DNA of 64,000 nucleotides from NCBI GenBank assembly GCA_947487155.1, contig CANKVS010000001.1, positions 1 through 64,000 on the forward strand. Reading direction: 5' to 3'. Shown here one piece after another: positions 7,881 through 13,796 of this stretch. Origin of the DNA: an uncultured Flaviramulus sp. GTDB lineage: Bacteria > Bacteroidota > Bacteroidia > Flavobacteriales > Flavobacteriaceae. The stretch's first letter is position 1; the number at the start of each line of letters is the position of its first letter. A program made the translations under genes and the position numbers. The notes under the pieces were generated by a model. That model was given only the letters and a program-made list of their open reading frames with translations. It did not search any database and was not told the DNA's origin.

Positions 7881-7902
7881 AAGGAGGCTAAAATACCTCC
7901 TT
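7881..7902 (-). terminator. Orphan hairpin terminator
   Basis: AAGGAGG (7881-7887) pairs perfectly with CCTCCTT (7896-7902). Seven A precede it on the plus strand, so it is a T-tailed terminator for minus-strand transcription. No gene is visible upstream on that strand before 8400. Confidence 0.6.
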
Positions 7903-8075
7903 ATATATTCTCTTTAAAGAATAAGTCTAACATTAATTTGTTAGGGATATAGCTATTAATCCTATCTATTAAGAGAAACACCAAAAATGTTGGGCATATA
8001 CAAGATACATACTATTTTGTATAATTAGCTAAACATATGTTAATTCCTTCTTTAATTAGATAAGTATATTTAATA

Positions 8076-8106
8076 AAAAAGGCGAACATACGTTCACCTT
8101 TTTTGC
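8076..8106. terminator. Orphan bidirectional terminator
   Basis: AAAAAAGGCGAAC (8076-8088) pairs with GTTCACCTTTTTT (8093-8104 and following) around ATAC, with one C-A mismatch. A and T tracts on both sides suit termination in both directions. Confidence 0.6.
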
Positions 8107-8411
8107 CCCAAATCTACCATGAACTTAACCTACTTATGTTATGGTGATTCAAACATAAAGAAGTTATATTGATTAAAATAAAAACTTCTACAAACATCCT
8201 ATTTTAATTGTTTAAAAGAGTTTAACTTATTCAATTGTAGTTGTTTTCAACATATCAATACTCAGGCTGATAAAGCAAAAGTACATCATTAGTTTACTGA
8301 TACTTTAATTATAACGTGCTTAACTTAATGTTTTAAACTACTCACTAATAGGAATATTATTTCCTTTTATTATCTTAGTAACAAATCATATATAGAATTA
8401 ATAAAAACTCT

Positions 8412-9374
8412 ATGTCTAAAATTTTACTAATCTGCATTTCTTTTACTTTTATAGGGTGTTCGCAAAACAGTTATAAAAAATTAGAAGAAAATACTATTGT
8501 CAATCTCTATGATGCATTTGGAGATGACCAAAAAGGCATGATAAAAGATTTTGGATTTTCATGCATTATCAAATACAAGGGTAAAACAATATTATTTGAT
8601 AGTGGTACAAATGCAGATATTTTTAAAAATAATATAGAAGCATTGAATATAGATTTATCTCAAATTGATTTTGCTGTAGCTTCGCATGCACATTTTGATC
8701 ACATTAACGGTTTTGATTACCTCCTAAAAATTAACCCTAATGTTAAAATCTATTTTCCGTTTGACTTATTTTGGGGAGCCAATATTCCTTTTGATATTTC
8801 TGGTACAGATTCCACGGCAACAGATACCCTAGATAAAAGAATGCAATATTTTGGAGGAGATTACAAAGATTATCATTTCAACCAAACAGGACGGTTTTGG
8901 AATGCTAATATTGAATTTATTAAAGAGAATACAGAAATTGAGCCAAGTATAAGGTTAATTACTACGTCTTCTGAATATATGGGATATTTTAACAAATACC
9001 CTAGTCTCGATGCATGTGAAAATTGTGAATCTCATAATGCTAAATTTAATGGTCTTAAAGAAATTTCTCTGTCTCTAAAGTCTGATGAGGGTGAAATATT
9101 GTTTGTAGGTTGCTCTCATAGTACCGTTGAAAAAATTATTTCTGAATCAAAAGAATTTACTAAAAACAATATTGAAATGGTTTATGGTGGTTACCACCTT
9201 CTTCCTTATGATAAAATTGCACTATTAGATTTAGCCAAAAGATTAAAAAATAATTTGAAAGTTAATAAGGTAGCTCCTACGCATTGTACAGGTCATTTAG
9301 CTTTTAAAATCTTACAAGATTATTTTGGAGAAGATTATGTATTTGCCGGATTAGGAGAAAATATAAAATTTTAG
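8412..9374 (+). CDS. Metallo-beta-lactamase-fold lipoprotein (COG1237-like)
   Basis: The product has 320 residues with an N-terminal lipoprotein signal (LICISFTFIGC, Cys 16). The MBL metal motif is SHAHFDHING, giving H92, H94, D96 and H97. Further ligands are likely in GCSHST (about 235-240) and PTHCTG (near 290), and DSGT (63-66) is the usual early strand. NLYDAFGDDQKGMIKDFGFSCII is typical of the branch annotated as dihydropterin-PRPP synthase-like hydrolases, whose substrates are mostly undefined. Being a lipoprotein it would act outside the cytoplasm. The next gene starts 3 bp after its stop. Confidence 0.87.
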   Translation: MSKILLICISFTFIGCSQNSYKKLEENTIVNLYDAFGDDQKGMIKDFGFSCIIKYKGKTILFDSGTNADIFKNNIEALNIDLSQIDFAVASHAHFDHINGFDYLLKINPNVKIYFPFDLFWGANIPFDISGTDSTATDTLDKRMQYFGGDYKDYHFNQTGRFWNANIEFIKENTEIEPSIRLITTSSEYMGYFNKYPSLDACENCESHNAKFNGLKEISLSLKSDEGEILFVGCSHSTVEKIISESKEFTKNNIEMVYGGYHLLPYDKIALLDLAKRLKNNLKVNKVAPTHCTGHLAFKILQDYFGEDYVFAGLGENIKF

Positions 9375-9377
9375 CAT

Positions 9378-9686
9378 ATGGATAAAAAAACTAAAGGTTC
9401 AATAATGCAGATTGTAAAAATTAAAACAAAGCTATCTGAAGATGACATGTTCAAAATTGCAAAAGAGCGTGAACCAGAGTTTAAAGCAATTCATGGCATC
9501 ATACAGAAATATTATGTAAAAATGCACGAATCTGGCTATTATGGAGGTGTATATATTTGGGATTCTATGGAATCATTGAAAAAGTTTAAAGAATCTGATT
9601 TGGCAGCTACAATCCCAAAGGCTTATAAAGCTATCGAACCACCTTCAGTTGAAATAGTTGACATCATGTTTGAATTAAGAGAATAA
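9378..9686 (+). CDS. YdhR-like monooxygenase-fold protein
   Basis: This is a small alpha/beta-barrel (dimeric ferredoxin-like) protein of the YdhR or antibiotic biosynthesis monooxygenase type: MQIVKIKTKLSEDDM...GYYGGVYIWDSMESLKKFKES...VEIVDIMFEL. Length is 102 residues from the first ATG at 9378, 3 bp after the MBL gene. An internal ATG at 9405 (MQIVKIK) gives 93 residues, starts exactly where the fold starts and has AAAGG upstream, so it may be the real start. It is co-transcribed with the MBL lipoprotein and could act on the same small molecule. No cofactor-binding residues are expected in this family. Confidence 0.8.
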   Translation: MDKKTKGSIMQIVKIKTKLSEDDMFKIAKEREPEFKAIHGIIQKYYVKMHESGYYGGVYIWDSMESLKKFKESDLAATIPKAYKAIEPPSVEIVDIMFELRE

Positions 9687-9747
9687 AAATATCAAAACTT
9701 TCAAATAGCCAATTATCAGCATAAAAACAATGCTTAACTTGTAGTTG

Positions 9748-9772
9748 TATTTTTGGGTGGATATTGCACCCA
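9748..9772 (+). promoter_or_regulatory. Promoter and operator candidate of TetR pair 2
   Basis: TATTTTTG at 9748-9755 matches TAnnTTTG. It overlaps the perfect inverted repeat TGGGTG-N7-CACCCA at 9754-9772, so a repressor bound there would cover the -7 box and start site. The repeat is GC-rich against an AT-rich background, which makes chance less likely. It lies 42 bp before the TetR start. Confidence 0.5.
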
Positions 9773-9813
9773 TTATTCGAACTTAAAAAAGATAACAGGA
9801 ATTTGTTATATAT

Positions 9814-10383
9814 ATGAGACCTAAAGAATTTAATAGAAACAATGTTTTAGAAAAGTGCTTAACCCTCTTTTGGAAAGAAGGGTATAATGGAACTGGTATT
9901 CAAGAAATAGTTGACCGAACCAATGTGAATAGATATTCACTTTATGAAGAATTTGGAAACAAAGAAGGCATATTACTTGCTTCTCTAGAATTATATAAAA
10001 AGAGGCATATTGACTGGAAGTTATTGTCTCAACCTATATCAATTGAGCAGAGATTATTTCAATTTTACATGAGTTTTTTTAACCCATCCAAGAACAATAA
10101 TCATCCCATAGGGTGCTATATTTCCTCTATGGCAATGGAACTCAGAGAAACTCATGAAATGCAAGCGTTTTTTAATACGTACTTGGATTTTCTAAAAGAC
10201 AGATTCGAGCAACTGCTCAAAGAAAAATTAACACTAAGTATTGATACGTTAAAGATAACGCCACAGCAACTAACTACTTTTTATTGTACAAGTATGGGTA
10301 TGTATGTGATTTTTTCACATAAAGAAGCAGAGAAGTATATTAAAAATAACTTAAAACTAATCACCAAATGTCTAAACAAATAA
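9814..10383 (+). CDS. TetR/AcrR-family regulator, pair 2, first gene
   Basis: This is a 189-residue TetR-like protein. Its HTH lies at residues about 10-52, with recognition segment VNRYSLYEEFGNK (38-50) nearly the same as that of the first gene of pair 1 at 339-902. N-terminal MRPKEFNRNNVLEK also matches MRYKEYNPNKVLEK there. The ligand domain has PIGCYISSMAMELRE, aligned with PGCYIIHIGTELAD. It overlaps the next TetR gene by 16 bp. A palindrome overlaps its promoter, which suggests autoregulation. The likely targets are its own operon and the MBL, YdhR and SnoaL genes around it; that is inference. Confidence 0.9.
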   Translation: MRPKEFNRNNVLEKCLTLFWKEGYNGTGIQEIVDRTNVNRYSLYEEFGNKEGILLASLELYKKRHIDWKLLSQPISIEQRLFQFYMSFFNPSKNNNHPIGCYISSMAMELRETHEMQAFFNTYLDFLKDRFEQLLKEKLTLSIDTLKITPQQLTTFYCTSMGMYVIFSHKEAEKYIKNNLKLITKCLNK

Positions 10384-10934
10384 ATCAGGAACAATTAATT
10401 AAAAAAGCCGTTCCAATATTTTGGGAGAATGGTTATAGAGCTGTTTCTTATCAAGACCTTGCTAAAGGTATGGGAATAAGTACCTCTTTCTTATACAATC
10501 AGTGGGGAAAAGAACAATTATTATTAGATAGTATAGATAGCTACTTGTCTGAAAGTATAGATCCTGTATTTCATTTTATTGAGCATAGTGAGAAAGGCGT
10601 TGAAGCCATTAGAGATGTTTATCATGAAGTAGCAAATTCAAATTTTAATGACGACCCTTGTACTTGTATGCTCATGAATATTGCATTGGAGCTAAAACAA
10701 GAGCTGAAGACCCTCAGTCCTGTGTATGACCAATTTCTTAAAAACATGAGAAACTCATATAGTGCTGCACTGCATAACACTTATAAAGCTGGAGGGATTA
10801 AAGACATCAACAAAATACCTGAGTTTGTAGAAATGTTAGTAGGATTGATGTTCGGATTAAACTTACTTCTACATTATAAACAGAGTAGTGAACTTATTGT
10901 CTACATTGATTCGTTCTTTGATCTTATTGAATAA
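10368..10934 (+). CDS. TetR/AcrR-family regulator, pair 2, second gene
   Basis: This is a 188-residue TetR-like protein whose HTH (SYQDLAKGMGISTSFLYNQWGKE) differs from that of its overlapping partner. It is paralogous to the second gene of pair 1 (895-1470): the C-terminal halves share the DP-x-F...(C/T)CxLMxx-x-EL pattern and ...YDxxLxxxxxSY. Translation begins 16 bp inside the preceding gene, so coupling is likely. It ends at a bidirectional hairpin facing the SnoaL-like gene. The order of the two subfamilies is the same in both pairs. Confidence 0.88.
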   Translation: MSKQINQEQLIKKAVPIFWENGYRAVSYQDLAKGMGISTSFLYNQWGKEQLLLDSIDSYLSESIDPVFHFIEHSEKGVEAIRDVYHEVANSNFNDDPCTCMLMNIALELKQELKTLSPVYDQFLKNMRNSYSAALHNTYKAGGIKDINKIPEFVEMLVGLMFGLNLLLHYKQSSELIVYIDSFFDLIE

Positions 10935-10967
10935 TGAAGACAAACATGTTTTGTTAAAAACATCAAA

Positions 10968-10996
10968 AAAAGCAGGCATTGTAGGACCCTGCTTTT
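10968..10996. terminator. Bidirectional terminator, TetR pair 2 / SnoaL-like gene
   Basis: AAAAGCAGG (10968-10976) pairs with CCTGCTTTT (10988-10996) around an 11-nt loop. A-rich and T-rich flanks suit both convergent transcripts. Confidence 0.75.
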
Positions 10997-11019
10997 CTAT
11001 TGTTTTAACACTTCAGGGT

Positions 11020-11442
11020 TTAGTCCATCCAACCCAATTCACGTAATGCCCATGGTGCATTCCAGATTTTGGTCATACTCGATACTTTGCCTTTGTCATT
11101 CATTTTTATGGCATAAACATAATCAGTATTTGTAGTTTTTTGAGTTGGTGGAATAGGTCCTCCCTCACCAGTATGTGTTCCAATAAATGTTGAGAAAAAA
11201 ATAGCAGTATTGGTTTCTTCATCAAAAGCAGAAGCATGAACCTCATATCTACTTCCAGGCATTGTCACATTACTCAAACCATATACCCAATCCACATAAC
11301 TTTTAATGTCATTAACATTGGCTAGTGCTTGAGATTGACAATCAAATTTACCATTGCCATCTACATATGCTGCACAGGCTTCCCAACCTTTTGCAGATTC
11401 ACAATTGTGAAAGAATTTTTGAGCATTTTCGAATAAAGTCAT
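11020..11442 (-). CDS. SnoaL-like (NTF2-fold) protein
   Basis: This is a 140-residue cytosolic protein of the SnoaL/ester-cyclase-like NTF2 superfamily: ENAQKFFHNCESAKGWEACAAYVDGNGKFDCQSQA, then DIKSYVDWVYGL, then paired strands ending MTKIWNAPWALRELGWMD. The fold is a cone with a hydrophobic pocket used for isomerase, cyclase or binding roles. Like the SRPBCC protein near TetR pair 1, it stands next to a TetR pair. A W-rich C-terminus is characteristic of this branch. No substrate is assigned. It is convergent with the TetR pair and has its own promoter region to the right. Confidence 0.8.
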   Translation of the reverse strand: MTLFENAQKFFHNCESAKGWEACAAYVDGNGKFDCQSQALANVNDIKSYVDWVYGLSNVTMPGSRYEVHASAFDEETNTAIFFSTFIGTHTGEGGPIPPTQKTTNTDYVYAIKMNDKGKVSSMTKIWNAPWALRELGWMD

Positions 11443-11763
11443 AATATTTTGTTTTTAATGGTTTATATATACAATACTATGGAGTATTGCTCATCATCTA
11501 AATAATTTCGTTCAGAAACTTCTCATTGAATTTAGCCAAACTTGTATTTACCAACTCTAAAAATGCAACAACAACATGCTTTATAAAAATCACTAATGAA
11601 TTTCAGATAAAAAGAAAATAATCATCTAAAAATAATGTCAGTCTTAAATATGCTCTCGAATACTCAATTGTACATCAAGCCACACAAATACATTTACTAA
11701 TTAAAAGAATACTAAAAAGGCACACATAGATACATACAGGTATACACGAATACATTATGGCAA

Positions 11764-11820
11764 GCTACTGGAGGTACCACAAAAAAATCTCGTAAACATT
11801 ACTGTTTATGGGGTTTTTTG
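11764..11820 (+). other. Possible tRNA 3'-end remnant plus terminator (att-like)
   Basis: CTGGAGGTACCAC (11768-11780) resembles the T-arm and acceptor end of a Bacteroidetes tRNA, from memory tRNA-Phe. No 5' half of a tRNA precedes it. Directly after it, an imperfect hairpin (arms about 11781-11798 and 11803-11820, ending GGGGTTTTTTG) looks like a tRNA terminator. Such a fragment is what site-specific integration into a tRNA gene leaves behind. No integrase is in the window, so this stays tentative. Confidence 0.35.
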
Positions 11821-11906
11821 TTTCACTTAAATAATATTTAGCATATAAACTACACATTCTAAACCACTCCTTCTAAAAAAATAATGCTTATATAGTATTT
11901 AATGAA

Positions 11907-11914
11907 TAGCTTTG
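11907..11914 (+). promoter_or_regulatory. Candidate -7 box of FGE-like gene
   Basis: TAGCTTTG fits TAnnTTTG exactly, 26 bp before the ATG at 11941. A matching -33 TTTG at normal spacing was not found. Confidence 0.4.
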
Positions 11915-11940
11915 TTTTCAAATTAAATAAACACTAATTC

Positions 11941-13008
11941 ATGAAAAACAAAAGGTTACCTCTAGTAATACTAAAAATAATCATACTATCCTTTTTTGCT
12001 TGTAAACAAGAAAAACAAAGTGCAGTAAAAACAAATATTACTAAAACTCCTGAGGGTATGGTATGGATTCCTGCTGGCACATTTAAGCAAGGGGCTGTTG
12101 CTCAAGACAAAATTGCTATGGCTCATGAAAAACCACAACACGATGTAAGTGTAGATGGCTTTTTTATGGATATAACCGAAGTTACCAATACACAATTCTC
12201 AAAATTCGTTGATGAAACAGGATATATTACTGTTGCAGAACGCGATATTAATTGGGAAGAAATAAAAATACAATTACCCGAAGGCACACCAAAACCTCAT
12301 GATTCTATTTTACAACCAGGATCCTTATTATTTAAGAAAACAAAAACATCTGTTCCTAATTTATACGATTTCTCACAATGGTGGCAATGGTCTATTGGTA
12401 CCAATTGGAGGCATCCTATAGGTAAAAACAGTTCTATAGATAATAAAGGCGACTACCCTGTAGTGCATATATCTTACGAAGATGCAATGGCTTATTGCGA
12501 TTGGGCAGGAAGACGATTACCTACAGAAGCAGAATGGGAACATGCTGCTCGTGCGAGCAAAAAAAACACAACATATTTATGGGGTGATGATATTACTAAA
12601 CTTTCAGAAAAAGCAAATAGTTGGGAAGGCGAGTTTCCTGTATTTAACACTTTACAAGATGGATTTGAAAGAAGTGCCCCTGTAAAATCTTACCCTCCAA
12701 ATGATTTTGGTCTTTTTGACATGGCAGGGAATGTTTGGGAGTGGACTAGCGATTGGTATAATATAAATTATTATTCGGAATTAGCCTCATCAGACACACC
12801 AACCGTAAACCCAAAAGGAGCAACAGAAGCTTACAACCCTAGCAACCCTTATTTAAAAGAAAAAATAATAAAAGGAGGTTCCTTTTTATGTAGCTACACG
12901 TATTGTGCTAGCTACAGAATTTCATCCAGAATGGGATCTAGCTTAGATTCATCTTCAGAACATGTTGGTTTTAGAACCGTTGTAACGCCAGATATGCTTT
13001 CAGAATAA
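11941..13008 (+). CDS. Formylglycine-generating-enzyme-like lipoprotein
   Basis: The product has 355 residues. A short signal with lipobox-like SFFAC (Cys 21) is followed by an FGE-sulfatase domain from about residue 36: PEGMVWIPAGTFKQGA, DITEVTNTQFSKFV, GRRLPTEAEWEHAAR, WEWTSDWY and GGSFLCSYTYCASYR. The pair C317 and C322 aligns with the catalytic C-x4-C of SUMF1-type enzymes, which oxidise a sulfatase Cys to formylglycine. Many Bacteroidetes paralogs, such as gliding protein GldK, lack those cysteines. So this may be a true FGE, and if the lipobox is used it would act outside the cytoplasm. No sulfatase gene is nearby. Confidence 0.87.
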   Translation: MKNKRLPLVILKIIILSFFACKQEKQSAVKTNITKTPEGMVWIPAGTFKQGAVAQDKIAMAHEKPQHDVSVDGFFMDITEVTNTQFSKFVDETGYITVAERDINWEEIKIQLPEGTPKPHDSILQPGSLLFKKTKTSVPNLYDFSQWWQWSIGTNWRHPIGKNSSIDNKGDYPVVHISYEDAMAYCDWAGRRLPTEAEWEHAARASKKNTTYLWGDDITKLSEKANSWEGEFPVFNTLQDGFERSAPVKSYPPNDFGLFDMAGNVWEWTSDWYNINYYSELASSDTPTVNPKGATEAYNPSNPYLKEKIIKGGSFLCSYTYCASYRISSRMGSSLDSSSEHVGFRTVVTPDMLSE

Positions 13009-13036
13009 AAATCTATTTTAAAATCAACTCATAAAA

Positions 13037-13067
13037 AAACCATCTAAGTTTAAAGTTTAGGTGGTTT
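13037..13067. terminator. Bidirectional terminator, FGE-like gene / ppa
   Basis: AAACCATCTAA (13037-13047) pairs with TTTAGGTGGTTT (13056-13067), with G-T pairs. A-run on the left and T-rich right flank serve both convergent genes. Confidence 0.7.
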
Positions 13068-13094
13068 CTCAATTATAAATTCATCATTTATCTC

Positions 13095-13622
13095 TTAAAT
13101 AGTAAATGTTCTTTTTTTCTTGTGTTCGCTATTATCGTAACGCTCAACACATTTATAATATATATCTACGGCTTCTTCAGCATTACCCCAACCACCAACA
13201 TCTACTTTCTTTTCTTCTAAATCTTTGTATACCTGAAAAAAGTGCTCTATTTCTTTTATTCTATGCGGGTTCAAATCTGAAATATCATTTCTCTTCCCCC
13301 AAACTGGGTCTGAAACAGGAACACATATAATCTTTTCATCTGGTCCTTTCTCATCAGCCATATGAAAAACACCAATTGGTCTCACCTCCATAACAACCAT
13401 GGGGTATGTTGGTTCTGTTCCTAAAACTAAAACATCTAACGGATCTTGATCTAAAGCTAATGTTTCAGGAATAAACCCATAATCACCAGGATACATCATT
13501 GATGAAAACAAGGTACGATCAAAACGAATTTTATGCAATGTAAAATCGTACTCGTACTTATTTCTACTACCTTTTGGTATTTCAATTAACACATCAAATG
13601 TTAAGTCTTTTTTCTTAGTCAT
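13095..13622 (-). CDS. ppa: Soluble inorganic pyrophosphatase (family I)
   Basis: It hydrolyses pyrophosphate to phosphate, pulling biosynthetic reactions forward. Starting at the ATG 13620-13622 gives 175 residues, the usual family I size, beginning MTKKKDLTFDVLIEIPKGSRNKYEYD. An upstream GTG at 13665-13667 would add 15 atypical residues overlapping the promoter, so it is rejected. The metal-binding core is DQDPLDVLVLG, preceded by YPGDYGFIPETLALD. The Q in DQDPLD differs from the textbook D-(S/G/D/N)-D. KGPDEKIICVP and a C-terminal helix are also present. It is monocistronic, between two convergent or divergent single genes. Confidence 0.96.
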   Translation of the reverse strand: MTKKKDLTFDVLIEIPKGSRNKYEYDFTLHKIRFDRTLFSSMMYPGDYGFIPETLALDQDPLDVLVLGTEPTYPMVVMEVRPIGVFHMADEKGPDEKIICVPVSDPVWGKRNDISDLNPHRIKEIEHFFQVYKDLEEKKVDVGGWGNAEEAVDIYYKCVERYDNSEHKKKRTFTI

Positions 13623-13645
13623 GTTTTCAATTTTATTTTGGGGTG

Positions 13646-13653
13646 CAAATATA
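13646..13653 (-). promoter_or_regulatory. Candidate -7 box of ppa
   Basis: The minus strand reads TATATTTG, matching TAnnTTTG, 24 bp before the ATG at 13622. This position favours the 13622 start over the upstream GTG. Confidence 0.45.
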
Positions 13654-13796
13654 CTGAACACATCCACCTAAACCAACTAAAAAGCTTTCAATTTAAGCCT
13701 TTTATAAGAACTTGATTTTTAGCTAATTTCATAAGATTTCTAATCAACCTTTTTATTATCTTGTGCACGACTAATTCATTTAAATAATTAAAAATC

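Larger units (their letters stand above)
7832..8411. other. 580-bp gene-free stretch with two orphan terminators
   Basis: No open frame of useful length is present. Two rho-independent hairpins lie at 7881-7902 and 8076-8106. The sequence at 8120-8145 (CTTAACCTACTTATGTTATG) resembles the leader of the lipoprotein gene at 5845 but leads into MLW-stop. The stretch may be the scar of a deleted secreted-protein gene, or may hold a small RNA between the terminators (about 7903-8075). A near-palindrome ATTAGT-TT-ACTGAT lies near 8287. Confidence 0.45.
11443..11940. other. 498-bp gene-free stretch with tRNA-end-like scar
   Basis: No coding frame is convincing. The left part carries the promoter of the SnoaL-like gene. 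At 11768-11780 there is CTGGAGGTACCAC, which looks like the 3' end of a tRNA gene, followed at once by a hairpin (11781-11820). The right end carries the promoter candidate of the FGE-like gene at 11907-11914. The middle (11520-11760) has no obvious repeat or structure. Confidence 0.5.

Noticed and set aside
13623-13667. Longer N-terminus for pyrophosphatase from a GTG
   Set aside because: It would overlap the best -7 box and adds residues not typical of the family.
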